Source: Rickettsiales bacterium
GTDB taxonomy: Bacteria; Pseudomonadota; Alphaproteobacteria; Rickettsiales; SXRF01
Reading direction: 5' to 3'
Assembly (NCBI GenBank): GCA_005792635.1
Contig: SXRF01000026.1
Location: 1-34,947 of the forward strand
DNA length: 34,947 nucleotides
How positions within the stretch are numbered: the stretch's first letter is position 1; every line of letters starts with the position of its first letter. Shown here piece by piece: positions 14,461-22,961 of this stretch. The translations under genes were made by a program, and so were the position numbers. The notes beneath the pieces are model-generated. The model was not told the DNA's origin, did not search any database, and saw only the letters and a list, made by a program, of their open reading frames with translations.

Positions 14461-16020
14461 ATGTCTAAAATCAAAGCAATTATATACTGTCGTGTGAGTT
14501 CAGATAAACAAGCAAAAGAAGGAAATGGTATAAGTTCGCAAGAAAGAACTTGTCGGGAATATGCTCGTATAAAAGGTTATGAAGTTATTGGTGTGTACAA
14601 AGACGAAGGTGTGTCTGGAGGCACAAGCAATAGACCAGGTATGAGGGCAGTTATTGAACGTGTTGAAAAAGAAGAATCTGGGTTAAGACTGATCATTGAT
14701 GATTGGAGTCGCTTTGCAAGAGATGTTGAAGTCCATATTTTTCTTAAAAAAGTTATAAAAGAAAAGGGTGGTTTAATAGAAAGTACAAAGCAGAATTTTG
14801 AAGATAATCCAGAGGGGCAGCTTATGGAAAGGATTGCTGCTGCTACATCCGAATATGAACGCAATAATAATACTCGTCGTGTTTCCTCTCGGATGCAAGC
14901 TAGAGTTGAAGAAGGATATTGGTGTTTTGCTCCGTTGTTTGCCTATTGCTATAGAGATGATAAAAACGGTCATGGGCGCATATTAAAGCCAGACGGTTAT
15001 AACGCAACTGTAGCGAAAGCAGCTTTAGAGAAATATGCTCTTGGCGAATTAGGTAGAATTTCTGATGTGCAGAATTATCTGAACGAAAGGAAAATAGAAA
15101 AAACACAATACAAGAATCGTGGAAAGCAAGATTTTTGTGATTTCCAAAAAGCAGATAGGCTTATTAAGAATGCATGGTTCTATGCTGGCTATATTGAGTA
15201 CAAGCCATGGGGCATAACACGGCGTAGGGGAAAACATGATGCTATTATATCTGTAGCAACGTTTCAAAAAATTGAAGAGCGACTTAATGGAAAGGAAGCT
15301 CCTAAATATGGTAAACGTAATGATGACTTTCCTTTACGAGGTATTGTGGAGTGTGCTGCTTGTGGTAAAGTTCTGACAAGTTGTTGGTCTGGTCAAAAAG
15401 ACAATAAATATCCCTATTACTATTGTACAAACACTAATTGCCCATTCCGTAGCAAGATAATTAAACGTGATTTGCTTCATTCCCAATTTGAAGCTCTCTT
15501 GGATGGTATCACGCCAGCTACTCAGGTTGTTGAGCTTGCTAAAGAGATTATGCGTGAAGTTTGGAGCAATAACATCGCAGAAAGGGAGGTGATCAAAAAG
15601 AATTGGCAGTCTGAGTTAAGATCTATTGATAAAGAGATTGATAGTTTTACCTCGGAATTGAGAGAAGCCCCGACAAAATCTGTTAAACAGGCTATATATT
15701 CTGCTATCGAAAAGCTAGATGAACGAAGGATTGTAATAGAGGCGAAGCTGTATTCGGACAATATTGCTGATTCTAACTTTGACCAAGTTCTTGGCGAAGC
15801 TATACATTTAATCTCTAATCCTAAGCAGATGTGGCAGATTGGAGACTTGGAAAGAAAGCGAATGATTCAAAAAATGGTTTTTCCGAACCGCGTGTCTTAC
15901 GTTTGGAATGACAATTTTCGAAAACCCCAAGAGGCACTGCCATTCAGGGCTTTTCAGGGGTTGACCGCAGAAAAAAGTGGTCTGGTGGAGGCGACAGGAA
16001 TCGAACCTGCGACATCTTGA
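14461..16020 (+). CDS. Large serine recombinase (site-specific integrase)
   Basis: 519 residues. Order: N-terminal resolvase catalytic domain (about 1-150) with YCRVSSDKQ giving catalytic Ser13 and Arg11, and WSRFARD carrying the conserved arginines; recombinase domain (about 165-275); zinc beta-ribbon with CAAC and a second Cys pair (about 297-328); coiled coil (about 375-440). This is the layout of large serine integrases that insert and excise mobile elements. AAGGAA lies 8 nt before the ATG. The last 12 codons (ending EATGIEPATS) run antisense into the tRNA-Ala gene, so the natural C-terminus depends on the integration junction. Its position at the end of the island, next to the tRNA, makes it the likely integrase of the island. 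Confidence 0.93.
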   Translation: MSKIKAIIYCRVSSDKQAKEGNGISSQERTCREYARIKGYEVIGVYKDEGVSGGTSNRPGMRAVIERVEKEESGLRLIIDDWSRFARDVEVHIFLKKVIKEKGGLIESTKQNFEDNPEGQLMERIAAATSEYERNNNTRRVSSRMQARVEEGYWCFAPLFAYCYRDDKNGHGRILKPDGYNATVAKAALEKYALGELGRISDVQNYLNERKIEKTQYKNRGKQDFCDFQKADRLIKNAWFYAGYIEYKPWGITRRRGKHDAIISVATFQKIEERLNGKEAPKYGKRNDDFPLRGIVECAACGKVLTSCWSGQKDNKYPYYYCTNTNCPFRSKIIKRDLLHSQFEALLDGITPATQVVELAKEIMREVWSNNIAEREVIKKNWQSELRSIDKEIDSFTSELREAPTKSVKQAIYSAIEKLDERRIVIEAKLYSDNIADSNFDQVLGEAIHLISNPKQMWQIGDLERKRMIQKMVFPNRVSYVWNDNFRKPQEALPFRAFQGLTAEKSGLVEATGIEPATS

Positions 16021-16058
16021 ATGCAAATCAAGTGCTCTACCAACTGAGCTACGCCCCC
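15983..16058 (-). tRNA. tRNA-Ala (anticodon UGC)
   Basis: Read on the minus strand, all four arms fold: a 7-bp acceptor GGGGGCG/CGCCTCC, D arm GCTC/GAGC, anticodon stem CTTGA/TCAAG with loop TTTGCAT, and T arm with TTCGATT. The anticodon is TGC (Ala). The acceptor has the G3-U70 wobble pair that defines alanine tRNAs, and position 73 is A. CCA is encoded. The gene stands alone, not next to rRNA genes. Its 3' end is the probable insertion site of the island. Confidence 0.95.
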
Positions 16059-16150
16059 ATTGCAATCGGATAATATCTCCGAAATAGGAGGTGTAAATTA
16101 ATCATACACAGCACATAGTCAAGTATTATTTACACGAACCAGCTATTTTT

Positions 16151-16786
16151 TTATGCGTGACCAACCACGCTAGAGAAATTCCCGACATCAAAGCCTAGCG
16201 AGGCGATTGCCATGCCCCATTTTCTGTCATTACTAGTGTCAAATAACAGCTGTTTGCTAGCGGAAGCCACAATCCAGCAACCGCTTTCCATTTCCGCCTC
16301 TAGCTGCCCTGCCGACCAGCCCGCATAGCCAATTACCAGCATTCCCTGTTTTGGGCCATCTCCACCAATAATAGCCTCCAGAACCTCAGCATTAGAGGTT
16401 ACCGCCAAGCCATCATGGTGAACGATAGTTCCCCGCGCCGTAAATTCATCGCTATGGATGATAAAACCGCGATTTCCATCTATCGGCCCGCCAAAATGCA
16501 CAGGCACATTGCGCTGAGCATCGTTCTTCATGTTCATCTGTTCGAGTATATCTTCCAGCTTCAGATTATGCACTGGGTAATTGACGATTAAACCCATAGC
16601 CCCAGCCTCGCTATGCTGACATAAATAGATTACGGCGCGTGCAAAGCCAGTGTCCTGCATGGACGGTGCAGCGACCAAAAACTTGCCCGCCAAAGAGCCA
16701 GTCCGCCTGCCAACAGAGAAATTAGCGTCAGCATTAACGCTTGCTATATGGGGAGTTTGTTTCGCTATCGTTATGTTTTTCATCAT
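16151..16786 (-). CDS. yqgE: YqgE/AlgH family protein (UPF0301)
   Basis: 211 residues, slightly long at the N-terminus. The family hallmarks are present: LAGKFLVAAPSMQDTGFARAVIY near residue 32, then GAMGLIVNYP, HFGGPIDGNRGFIIHSDE and LVIGYAGWSAGQLEAEMESG with WI near residue 180. The molecular function of the family is unsettled; it is widespread in proteobacteria and described as a putative transcriptional regulator. It is the last gene of the minus-strand cluster, 40 nt after ygfZ, and lies just upstream of the tRNA-Ala. Two adjacent ATGs (16781-16786) compete; an internal start nearer the conserved LAGKFL is also possible. Confidence 0.92.
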   Translation of the reverse strand: MMKNITIAKQTPHIASVNADANFSVGRRTGSLAGKFLVAAPSMQDTGFARAVIYLCQHSEAGAMGLIVNYPVHNLKLEDILEQMNMKNDAQRNVPVHFGGPIDGNRGFIIHSDEFTARGTIVHHDGLAVTSNAEVLEAIIGGDGPKQGMLVIGYAGWSAGQLEAEMESGCWIVASASKQLLFDTSNDRKWGMAIASLGFDVGNFSSVVGHA

Positions 16787-16826
16787 AGCTACAAATATAT
16801 AGTAGTTTTAGAAAAATAAAAGGTTT

Positions 16827-17657
16827 TTATGACCATACAGGCAGAGAAATATTTACAGGTAATTCTCCACAATAAAACGCTGCATTTTCTGTTTTCGCGG
16901 CATTGTATGCGTCTGTGTTTATTATTCCAATGCCAATATTCTCACAGCTAGTGCGAAGTTCACCAATGCTTTTTCCGCCAGCGATTATCGGCGTGCCAAT
17001 CATTGGCAAGTCGCTATTTGCTGATATTTTATAAAAAGATTTGCGAACCTGCCCGCGGAATTTGCTACGAGCCGTTACCTCTTGCCCAACATAGCAACCT
17101 TTGGAAAAATCCACGCCGTGCAACTCCTCAAACCCACATTCCAGAAGGAGAGATTTTTCAATAATCATATCCTCAGTGTCAGGCACTCCGAGCGACAAAC
17201 GAAATTTATCATATTCTTTTTCATCATTCGCGGTGTTGCAATCCAAGCAAATCGTGCGATAGCCAAGGGCAGAAAGCCGCGGGTCTTGGTATATTATTTG
17301 TTCGGTATTTTCTGATGTTTTTACTTCCTCGCCCCAAATTACCGTAACGCGCAACTGTGTTTCTAAGGAAATTTCCACCTTTGAGCGCAAACGATAAATT
17401 TTTAAGCGGGAAAGTAAGTCAGAGGCGCGATTTGCAGCAATATCAATAAATATTTTACCACCCCATTTAATAAGAAAAAAATCATGGAGGAATTTTCCTT
17501 GCGGCGAGAGCAGCGCGGCATATAGCGGCGCACCAGCTTGCAGTTTTCGCGCATCGTTGCTAATCAAGCCTTGCAGGAAATCTAGACTGTCGTCACCAGA
17601 CTTGGCATCTCCAACTACAGAAATGATGCTGCGTTTTGATAAAAAAGCCGTCTGCAT
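16827..17657 (-). CDS. ygfZ: YgfZ/GcvT-like folate-binding Fe-S repair protein
   Basis: 276 residues. The signature KGCYVGQEVTAR (about 194-205), whose Cys is essential in family members, is intact, and the folate-binding GcvT-like fold is seen in FLQGLISNDAR near residue 28. YgfZ proteins use tetrahydrofolate to help build or repair certain Fe-S enzymes in the cytoplasm. The ATG overlaps the stop of the upstream gene by one base (TAATG), so the two are coupled. It lies within the cluster secretin, permease, TPR-like protein, ygfZ, yqgE; no functional link to the secretin is known. Confidence 0.93.
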   Translation of the reverse strand: MQTAFLSKRSIISVVGDAKSGDDSLDFLQGLISNDARKLQAGAPLYAALLSPQGKFLHDFFLIKWGGKIFIDIAANRASDLLSRLKIYRLRSKVEISLETQLRVTVIWGEEVKTSENTEQIIYQDPRLSALGYRTICLDCNTANDEKEYDKFRLSLGVPDTEDMIIEKSLLLECGFEELHGVDFSKGCYVGQEVTARSKFRGQVRKSFYKISANSDLPMIGTPIIAGGKSIGELRTSCENIGIGIINTDAYNAAKTENAAFYCGELPVNISLPVWS

Positions 17658-18397
17658 TATTCCGCAGCTTTTTTTGATTTCTTGATTTTATCTAATTTAT
17701 TGATGCGCTCATCAATAAAATATTTCATGTATTTCAAATCATTATCTTCAATTTTTGTGGCGTTTTTGCTGATAGTTTCCATGATTTTTAGGGCATCCTC
17801 AAATTCACCGCGTTTTTCACGCACCACCGCCGCCATTTGCTGCGCCCAAGCAGGAACATCTTTATTCACCAGAGGCGCGGAAACTTTAAGCGCGAGATCT
17901 TTATCTTCCAGCCTGTGCATAGACAAATAAATCGCCTGCACCAACCACCACCATTTTTTGCCAACATCACGCGTGGAATGGGTATATAAATAATCCACAA
18001 CATAGCGCACATCAGGCGTGTTTTGTGTCTGGCTGAAATAATAAGTTGCCATTGAAGGCATCATATTAGACTTATAATCCAGCCCATCCAACAAATTAAA
18101 CCACTGAGATAATTTATTAAAATCATAATAGCGCAGAGCTGTTGAGCGACCAAAAGTATCGCCTGCATTCTGGAGATTGAATGAAAGAACGCGAAAATAA
18201 AACTGGTCATCACCAAAGGTCATCGCCTCCACTGCCTCACGCCCCGGAACGGCAGGAACTATATCCATTTCTGGCGTAATAGACTTGGTTTTATACCAAA
18301 ATCCAAGCTGCAACAATACAAGCGTCGCCAGAATAAAATAAGAGCTATGCAATTTTTTTGATTTTTTGTGGCTGTTTTGAGTCATGGCTAAAGACAT
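17657..18397 (-). CDS. Membrane-anchored TPR-like protein, unknown
   Basis: 246 residues from the ATG at 18395-18397. The frame opens earlier with a TTG at 18439 inside the permease gene, but that adds no ribosome site and overlaps the upstream stop. One N-terminal membrane segment (about 23-38, YFILATLVLLQLGFW) is followed by a helical, probably periplasmic region with TPR-like spacing (FNLLDGLDYKSNMMPSMATY, WWWLVQAIYLSMHRLEDKDL, MAAVVREKRGEFEDALKIME). The C-terminus is lysine-rich. It follows the ABC-2-like permease by 16 nt and overlaps ygfZ by one base. The function is unknown; possibly it works with the permease. Confidence 0.7.
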   Translation of the reverse strand: MSLAMTQNSHKKSKKLHSSYFILATLVLLQLGFWYKTKSITPEMDIVPAVPGREAVEAMTFGDDQFYFRVLSFNLQNAGDTFGRSTALRYYDFNKLSQWFNLLDGLDYKSNMMPSMATYYFSQTQNTPDVRYVVDYLYTHSTRDVGKKWWWLVQAIYLSMHRLEDKDLALKVSAPLVNKDVPAWAQQMAAVVREKRGEFEDALKIMETISKNATKIEDNDLKYMKYFIDERINKLDKIKKSKKAAE

Positions 18398-18413
18398 TGG
18401 GTTAAAACGGCGA

Positions 18414-19172
18414 TTAAAACTGCTTTTTACGGAAATCAATCATAGTAGCGGCAAGCAGCAACGGCACAAAAATAAACGCCTGTGCCACGAACAATTGCCA
18501 ATCTATCGCCGCATTAAAACCATAAACCAACCAATCACTCTTAGCAAAAAAATCAAGGCGCGGAAGCAGCGTCGAAATCGCCTGTAATGACCATTTTAGA
18601 ACGATGAATTTAGGGTCATTAAACATGCCCGACTGCGAAGTAACCACAAAAAACGCCATCATGCGCGACAGCACATAAAAGCCCATACAGCCAAGAACCG
18701 AGGTAACCGCGCTACGCATGGTGAAAGCAGAAAACAAGGCGAGAGCGACGACCAGTGCCATTTCCAGAGCGAGGCTTGCCGCCCACCCAGCAAAGCCAAC
18801 CCAATCATTCACGCCAATAAGCGCGATAATCGCCACCACGGGAACGACTAGCAACAAGCCAACGAAAGAAAAGCCAAGAAAATAAGAAATGACGAGATTA
18901 GAGCGCGAAATAGGGCGCGATAAAATCACATCGATTTCCTTGGTGTCGAACGCATGGCGAATATGGAAACAAACAAAAACCACCAGCCCAGCCATCAAAA
19001 TTAGTCGCGCCGAAGCCGAAGCGAAAGACAGCGTCATTTCCTTTTCTTCAATAAACGCAGTGCTGCCAAGAGTTGCGGAAATTGCGGTTGCCACCAAAAT
19101 TGCCAGCAGCAAACCAACAAAAAGCCAATCACGCAGGGCGGTAATCAGAATGTAACGAATATTAGTCAGCAT
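18414..19172 (-). CDS. ABC-2-type permease-like membrane protein
   Basis: 252 residues with about six membrane segments. The stretch HIRHAFDTKEIDVILSRPIS at residues 67-86 followed by SRSNLVISYFLG is typical of ABC-2 permeases that lack a separate ATPase domain (the intracellular coupling helix before TM3). No ATPase gene is beside it: upstream is the secretin, 13 nt away, and downstream a TPR-like protein. The ATPase may be elsewhere. The substrate is unknown. Confidence 0.72.
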   Translation of the reverse strand: MLTNIRYILITALRDWLFVGLLLAILVATAISATLGSTAFIEEKEMTLSFASASARLILMAGLVVFVCFHIRHAFDTKEIDVILSRPISRSNLVISYFLGFSFVGLLLVVPVVAIIALIGVNDWVGFAGWAASLALEMALVVALALFSAFTMRSAVTSVLGCMGFYVLSRMMAFFVVTSQSGMFNDPKFIVLKWSLQAISTLLPRLDFFAKSDWLVYGFNAAIDWQLFVAQAFIFVPLLLAATMIDFRKKQF

Positions 19173-19185
19173 AGTTTATAGCACC

Positions 19186-21234
19186 TTAAAATTTTAGAGG
19201 GCGTGGGTCTTGAATGAATTTTTGATAGACCCCCTTATCATACGGATCGGAACTGCCGTTTGTACCAATAATAGAAGCGCGGATAAAAATCACTAATTCC
19301 TTCTTTTGGTTGCTTTTTTCAACGGATTTGAACAAATTTCCGAAGAAAGGTATCTCCGCCGCATAAGGCACACCAGCTTCAGAATTAATTATTTTATCCT
19401 CAAGCAACCCACCAATCACCAGCGTTTGACCGCTTTTGATTTTTACAATGGAATCAAGCTCCCGCGTTTCTATTTGCGGAATTGGGCTGGTTATTTTAGA
19501 CAGAGCAGCAATAACATCAGCAGAGGCGTTCGCATCAGCAAGGGTCGCAATTGCCCCCGCCTTCGCCACTTCAAACCCTGGATCAGTAATATCGCTGGTT
19601 TTCCGTGTAAGCGTCGGGCGAATTACCAAAGTAACCTCATCCGTTTCTTTGTTAATCGATGGCTGCATATTGAGCAAAATACCAATTGGTGTTGTTCTCT
19701 GCTCGCTAGTGACATCAACTTTTGCAGGCGTGGTTATATTGTTAGACGCGTCACGCACAGCATCCGTAGTTGATATTCTCACAGTAAAATAAACAATATT
19801 TTCGGCAAAACTAAGGATTGCTTGCTGATTGTTCATTGCATGCAAACGCGGGCTGGAAAGCGCGCGCGTTGTGCCGAATTCATTGAGTAATTTTACCGAT
19901 TGATCCAAGCCAACTCCGCCAATTCCAAAACCGTCTTTTAGCAAAGAAACCGTTGGAATAGTCGTTGTTGATGAAGTTGAGGAAACTTTACTGCTAAAAT
20001 CAGCATCAAATTGAATCGGGCTGCCAAATTTTGCCCAATTTATACCACTTTTATAATTTTCGTTCAGGTCAACCTCAACGATTTTCGCCTCAATCAACAC
20101 TTGCGCCGAATAGTTTTCGCTTATTTTATCCAAAAATTTACGAACTGTTTCATGCTGTTTTTGCGTGGCAGAAACCGTCATCGTTCCTGCTTGGCGATTT
20201 AATATATAGAAAGATTTATTGCCCGTCACCACTGATGCAGCCGCAGACGAAGAAGACGGAGACGAAGGCGCATCCGTTGCCGCAGCAGACGGAGAAGAAG
20301 AACCATCAGGAAAAGCAGAAGCTTCAGCCATCGGGCTAAGTGATGCCCCGCCACCACTGCCGCCACCGCCAAAAGCTTGATCGGCTGGAACGGACGGCGA
20401 GGATGGCGCAGGAGGAACAGCCGCTGGCGATGCTGACTGTGCAGCAGCACCAGAAGGCGCGGGCTGCGCCGCAGTTGCAGAAGATGAAGACTGAGCGGAC
20501 GGCGTATAAGCCAAAATCTGGGCAACACTAGCCTCAAATTTCGACCAAAAATCGGCATCCGCCTTATAAGTAATGCTAGAAGTTGAGCCACCAGAAGAAC
20601 CAGCAGCAGCTCCGCCACCGCCACCACCGCTGCCACCACTGCTGCCGCCACCAGAGGAGGTGTTGGAAGTGATATTCGACTGCGAGCTACGGTCAACATT
20701 CAGCAAATCAACATTATAAATTTGAATATATGGTGTGTCGCGCTCAATATGCAAAACCCCGTTTTTCATGTTATAGCGCAAGCCAGCCATCTCCGCGATG
20801 CGGTCGATAACCTCGTTAAACGGCTTATCCGTCGCCCGAAGCGAAACACCACCTTTAATACTCGCGTCAACATCAATATCAACTTTGGCAAGGCGGGCGA
20901 CCTCAAGCAGGACATCCTTCAGCGGAACATCATCAGTCACCGAAAGGGAAACTAGCTGAGTCTCACCAATCTTGGGTTTTGGTGGCGCGGCAAGGATTTC
21001 TGCGAGGTCAGGTATCGGAGGCTCAACGACATTACCCAGATTAGCGGTCACTTCCGCGGGCTTTTTAACGCTCTCGATATTCCGAATATCGCGGAAATCA
21101 TCGCGGGTTAGCCCATCGCGCGAGCCAATTTCGTCAAATTTTGGCGTATCCACCGTCCCCAGCTTATCACAGCTAGCAACCAAAATGGTACAGGTGAGTA
21201 GCAATGAAAGTCTAGCTGTTCCTCGTTTTACCAT
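19186..21234 (-). CDS. Type IV pilus / MSHA-type secretin lipoprotein (PilQ/MshL-like)
   Basis: 682 residues from the ATG at 21232-21234 (a TTG two codons upstream is less likely). The N-terminus is a lipoprotein signal with lipobox LVASC (about residues 18-22). A secretin/TonB short N-terminal domain follows (about 92-170: LVSLSVTDDVPLKDVLLEVA). Then comes a long low-complexity region: a Gly/Ser run near 190-215 and an Ala/Ser/Pro region near 245-335. The C-terminal secretin domain (about 370-670) has VEVDLNENYKSGINW, ALSSPRLHAMNNQQA, IPIGIL-type core and SGQTLVIGGLLED, ending in KKELVIFIRASII. Secretins form the outer-membrane pore for pili or type II secretion. PilT and PilU at 25862-28120 make a pilus the likely context. 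Confidence 0.88.
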   Translation of the reverse strand: MVKRGTARLSLLLTCTILVASCDKLGTVDTPKFDEIGSRDGLTRDDFRDIRNIESVKKPAEVTANLGNVVEPPIPDLAEILAAPPKPKIGETQLVSLSVTDDVPLKDVLLEVARLAKVDIDVDASIKGGVSLRATDKPFNEVIDRIAEMAGLRYNMKNGVLHIERDTPYIQIYNVDLLNVDRSSQSNITSNTSSGGGSSGGSGGGGGGAAAGSSGGSTSSITYKADADFWSKFEASVAQILAYTPSAQSSSSATAAQPAPSGAAAQSASPAAVPPAPSSPSVPADQAFGGGGSGGGASLSPMAEASAFPDGSSSPSAAATDAPSSPSSSSAAASVVTGNKSFYILNRQAGTMTVSATQKQHETVRKFLDKISENYSAQVLIEAKIVEVDLNENYKSGINWAKFGSPIQFDADFSSKVSSTSSTTTIPTVSLLKDGFGIGGVGLDQSVKLLNEFGTTRALSSPRLHAMNNQQAILSFAENIVYFTVRISTTDAVRDASNNITTPAKVDVTSEQRTTPIGILLNMQPSINKETDEVTLVIRPTLTRKTSDITDPGFEVAKAGAIATLADANASADVIAALSKITSPIPQIETRELDSIVKIKSGQTLVIGGLLEDKIINSEAGVPYAAEIPFFGNLFKSVEKSNQKKELVIFIRASIIGTNGSSDPYDKGVYQKFIQDPRPLKF

Positions 21235-21250
21235 GCCCAAACCCTATTCG

Positions 21251-21313
21251 TAGTTGCAAAATCAGTTAATACTGAGGGTTATGATTATTCGTTGTTATTC
21301 AATATTGCAACTA
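21251..21313. promoter_or_regulatory. Spaced inverted repeat between divergent secretin and lysozyme-like genes
   Basis: TAGTTGCAA (21251-21259) and TTGCAACTA (21305-21313) are perfect 9-bp reverse complements 45 nt apart; between them TCAGT-TAAT-ACTGA can form a small hairpin. The repeat lies in the intergenic region serving both divergent genes, so it may be a shared regulatory site. No clear -35/-10 pair was chosen. Confidence 0.4.
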
Positions 21314-21395
21314 TTTAGGACAGCCAACCCATGTTTTTTTCAATTATTTTCATTTCTGTCATAATTCTGTAACATATTTGTGATAGTGTAGGGGT

Positions 21396-22961
21396 ATGAC
21401 AAATAAAACACACAATGATTTTGCCTCCATTATTCCGCATGTTTTTAATGTGGAAGGTGACATTGGTGCCGATTCTGCTTATGGAATTGATATTAAGGCT
21501 TTTCCTAAAGAATTTGAAGAAGCAAAAAGAATTACGAAAGAACAAGGTAGAAATAAGGCAGTAGAATATGCCACTAATTTTTACAAAGACAAATTCTGGG
21601 ATGCTCGAAATATGGATTCTGTTCCCGCCGAAACTCGGGATGTTGTTTTTGATACCACAATAAATCATTCATACAAATTTTCGGAATATGTGATTTCTGC
21701 AGCAAAAAACGGCGCATCGCGGGAAGATTTGCTTGAAATGCGGAAGACAGAATATGAAAGGTTAGCAACTGTAAAGCCAGAAAAATATGCAAAAAACCTG
21801 AAGGGATGGTTGAACCGCCTAGATACATTTAGATCAGGAAAAACTGGCGAGCATAAGGCAGCGGAATACCGCTTTACAGACCAAGCGGGAGAAGAAACCC
21901 CAAATGATAACCGCGTAGAAATAAGCAGAACACGCCCTGCACAAGAAGATGAAGAAGATCAATATCAAACAATAAGCAAGCTTATGGAAACCAATCCTTT
22001 TGCGGGATTGTTGATGCTTTTGTTTGGCTTGCTTACTGGTGATTTAGACTTTGGTGACATGAAAAACTTGATGGGAACTTTTGATAGGCAGCCAGATGAG
22101 AAAAAAGCAGAGGCATTAAGAAAACTTCCTAGTGCATATAAAGAAAAATATGATTCTATGCGCCAACTTCTAGGACTATCAGAAAACCTACCAGATGTTG
22201 ACGGCGGAGAGAAAGCGGCGGCTCTTGCTGAAAAATTTATTGGAGAAAAAGAACAGGGCGGAAATAACTGTGGCGCAATCGTTCAATTAAGCGGTGTTGC
22301 ACAAGGGCAGCCTTGGTGTGGTGGGTTTGCTGAATATATTTTCTCACAAACCATGCCCGATGTATATAAGGGTGCAAATTTCAAAAGTGCAGCAAGCTAT
22401 AAAGAATATGGCGAAAAATATGGAGCATTCCACGAAAAAGGCGATGGCTACAAGCCAGAGGTTGGCGATGCCATTTTGTTCCACCGCAATGGAGGAAGTG
22501 GCTATCATGTAGGGATTGTAAGCGCAGTAAATGGTGATAAAATCACCTATATTTCTGGCAATGATGGCAATAAAGTTGACAAAGACATTGTTGACCTACA
22601 CGATCAAAAACTTGCTGGCTTCACCAGCTCAAGAACAATAGCAGAAAAAAAACACATAGATATTGGCAAAAAAGCTGGTGCGGAAACTGCTGCGGAAATT
22701 GGCGTTAATCTATCGGATTTGCAAGGATTGCCTGAACCAGTGCGCTCGGCGGTTGCAAAGCTTGATTTGGGTGGTGATGGTATAATAAGCAATGAGGACA
22801 GCCGCAAGGCTAAGTCTGCTAATGATATAATCGCACAACTTAAAGAAAGCGGAGTGGTTATAACTTCCAATGATACTGGGAAAAATCTATTGCAACTGGC
22901 TCTTGAGGCGGCGGCAAGGAAATTTCACGCTGCACCTCCCAACGCCTCTATTGCCCGCTAG
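21396..22961 (+). CDS. Modular peptidoglycan hydrolase: GH108-like, CHAP-like and EF-hand parts
   Basis: 521 residues. The N-terminal part (1-about 140) resembles glycoside hydrolase family 108 lysozymes: NVEGD gives a candidate catalytic Glu20, then AYGID and FYKDKFWDARN. A charged linker and a hydrophobic segment (about 196-210, LLMLLFGLLTGD) follow. A papain-like/CHAP-type amidase domain (about 268-390) has PWCGGFAEYIF (Cys308) and GYHVGIVSAV (His371). Residues about 448-470 match a calcium EF-hand (DLGGDGIISNED). No N-terminal signal peptide is seen, so export may use another route. It stands alone on the plus strand, divergent from the secretin, and its stop overlaps queD by 4 nt. A secreted or phage-like lysin role is inferred. 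Confidence 0.75.
   Translation: MTNKTHNDFASIIPHVFNVEGDIGADSAYGIDIKAFPKEFEEAKRITKEQGRNKAVEYATNFYKDKFWDARNMDSVPAETRDVVFDTTINHSYKFSEYVISAAKNGASREDLLEMRKTEYERLATVKPEKYAKNLKGWLNRLDTFRSGKTGEHKAAEYRFTDQAGEETPNDNRVEISRTRPAQEDEEDQYQTISKLMETNPFAGLLMLLFGLLTGDLDFGDMKNLMGTFDRQPDEKKAEALRKLPSAYKEKYDSMRQLLGLSENLPDVDGGEKAAALAEKFIGEKEQGGNNCGAIVQLSGVAQGQPWCGGFAEYIFSQTMPDVYKGANFKSAASYKEYGEKYGAFHEKGDGYKPEVGDAILFHRNGGSGYHVGIVSAVNGDKITYISGNDGNKVDKDIVDLHDQKLAGFTSSRTIAEKKHIDIGKKAGAETAAEIGVNLSDLQGLPEPVRSAVAKLDLGGDGIISNEDSRKAKSANDIIAQLKESGVVITSNDTGKNLLQLALEAAARKFHAAPPNASIAR

Larger units (their letters stand above)
7275..15991. mobile_element. Genomic island integrated at tRNA-Ala(UGC)
   Basis: About 8.7 kb of visibly more A+T-rich DNA lies between the core gene pepP and the tRNA-Ala gene. 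It ends with a serine recombinase whose reading frame enters the tRNA antisense. Contents from left to right: KAP-family NTPase (minus), XRE regulator (minus), membrane-anchored protein with surface-antigen-like tail (plus), zinc-ribbon protein (minus), two micro-genes, a recombinase-domain-like protein and the serine recombinase (all plus). Short repeats of the tRNA 3' end mark a possible left boundary. Both ends also share TTTTCGAAAA, AGAGGCACT and CAGG(G)CTTT-like words. The boundaries are inferred; the mobile nature is well supported by the recombinase and the tRNA. Confidence 0.7.

Noticed and set aside
20226-20699. 157-residue Leu/Arg-rich frame
   Set aside because: It is a frame-shifted reading of the Gly/Ser/Ala-rich secretin linker; the composition is an artefact of low complexity.
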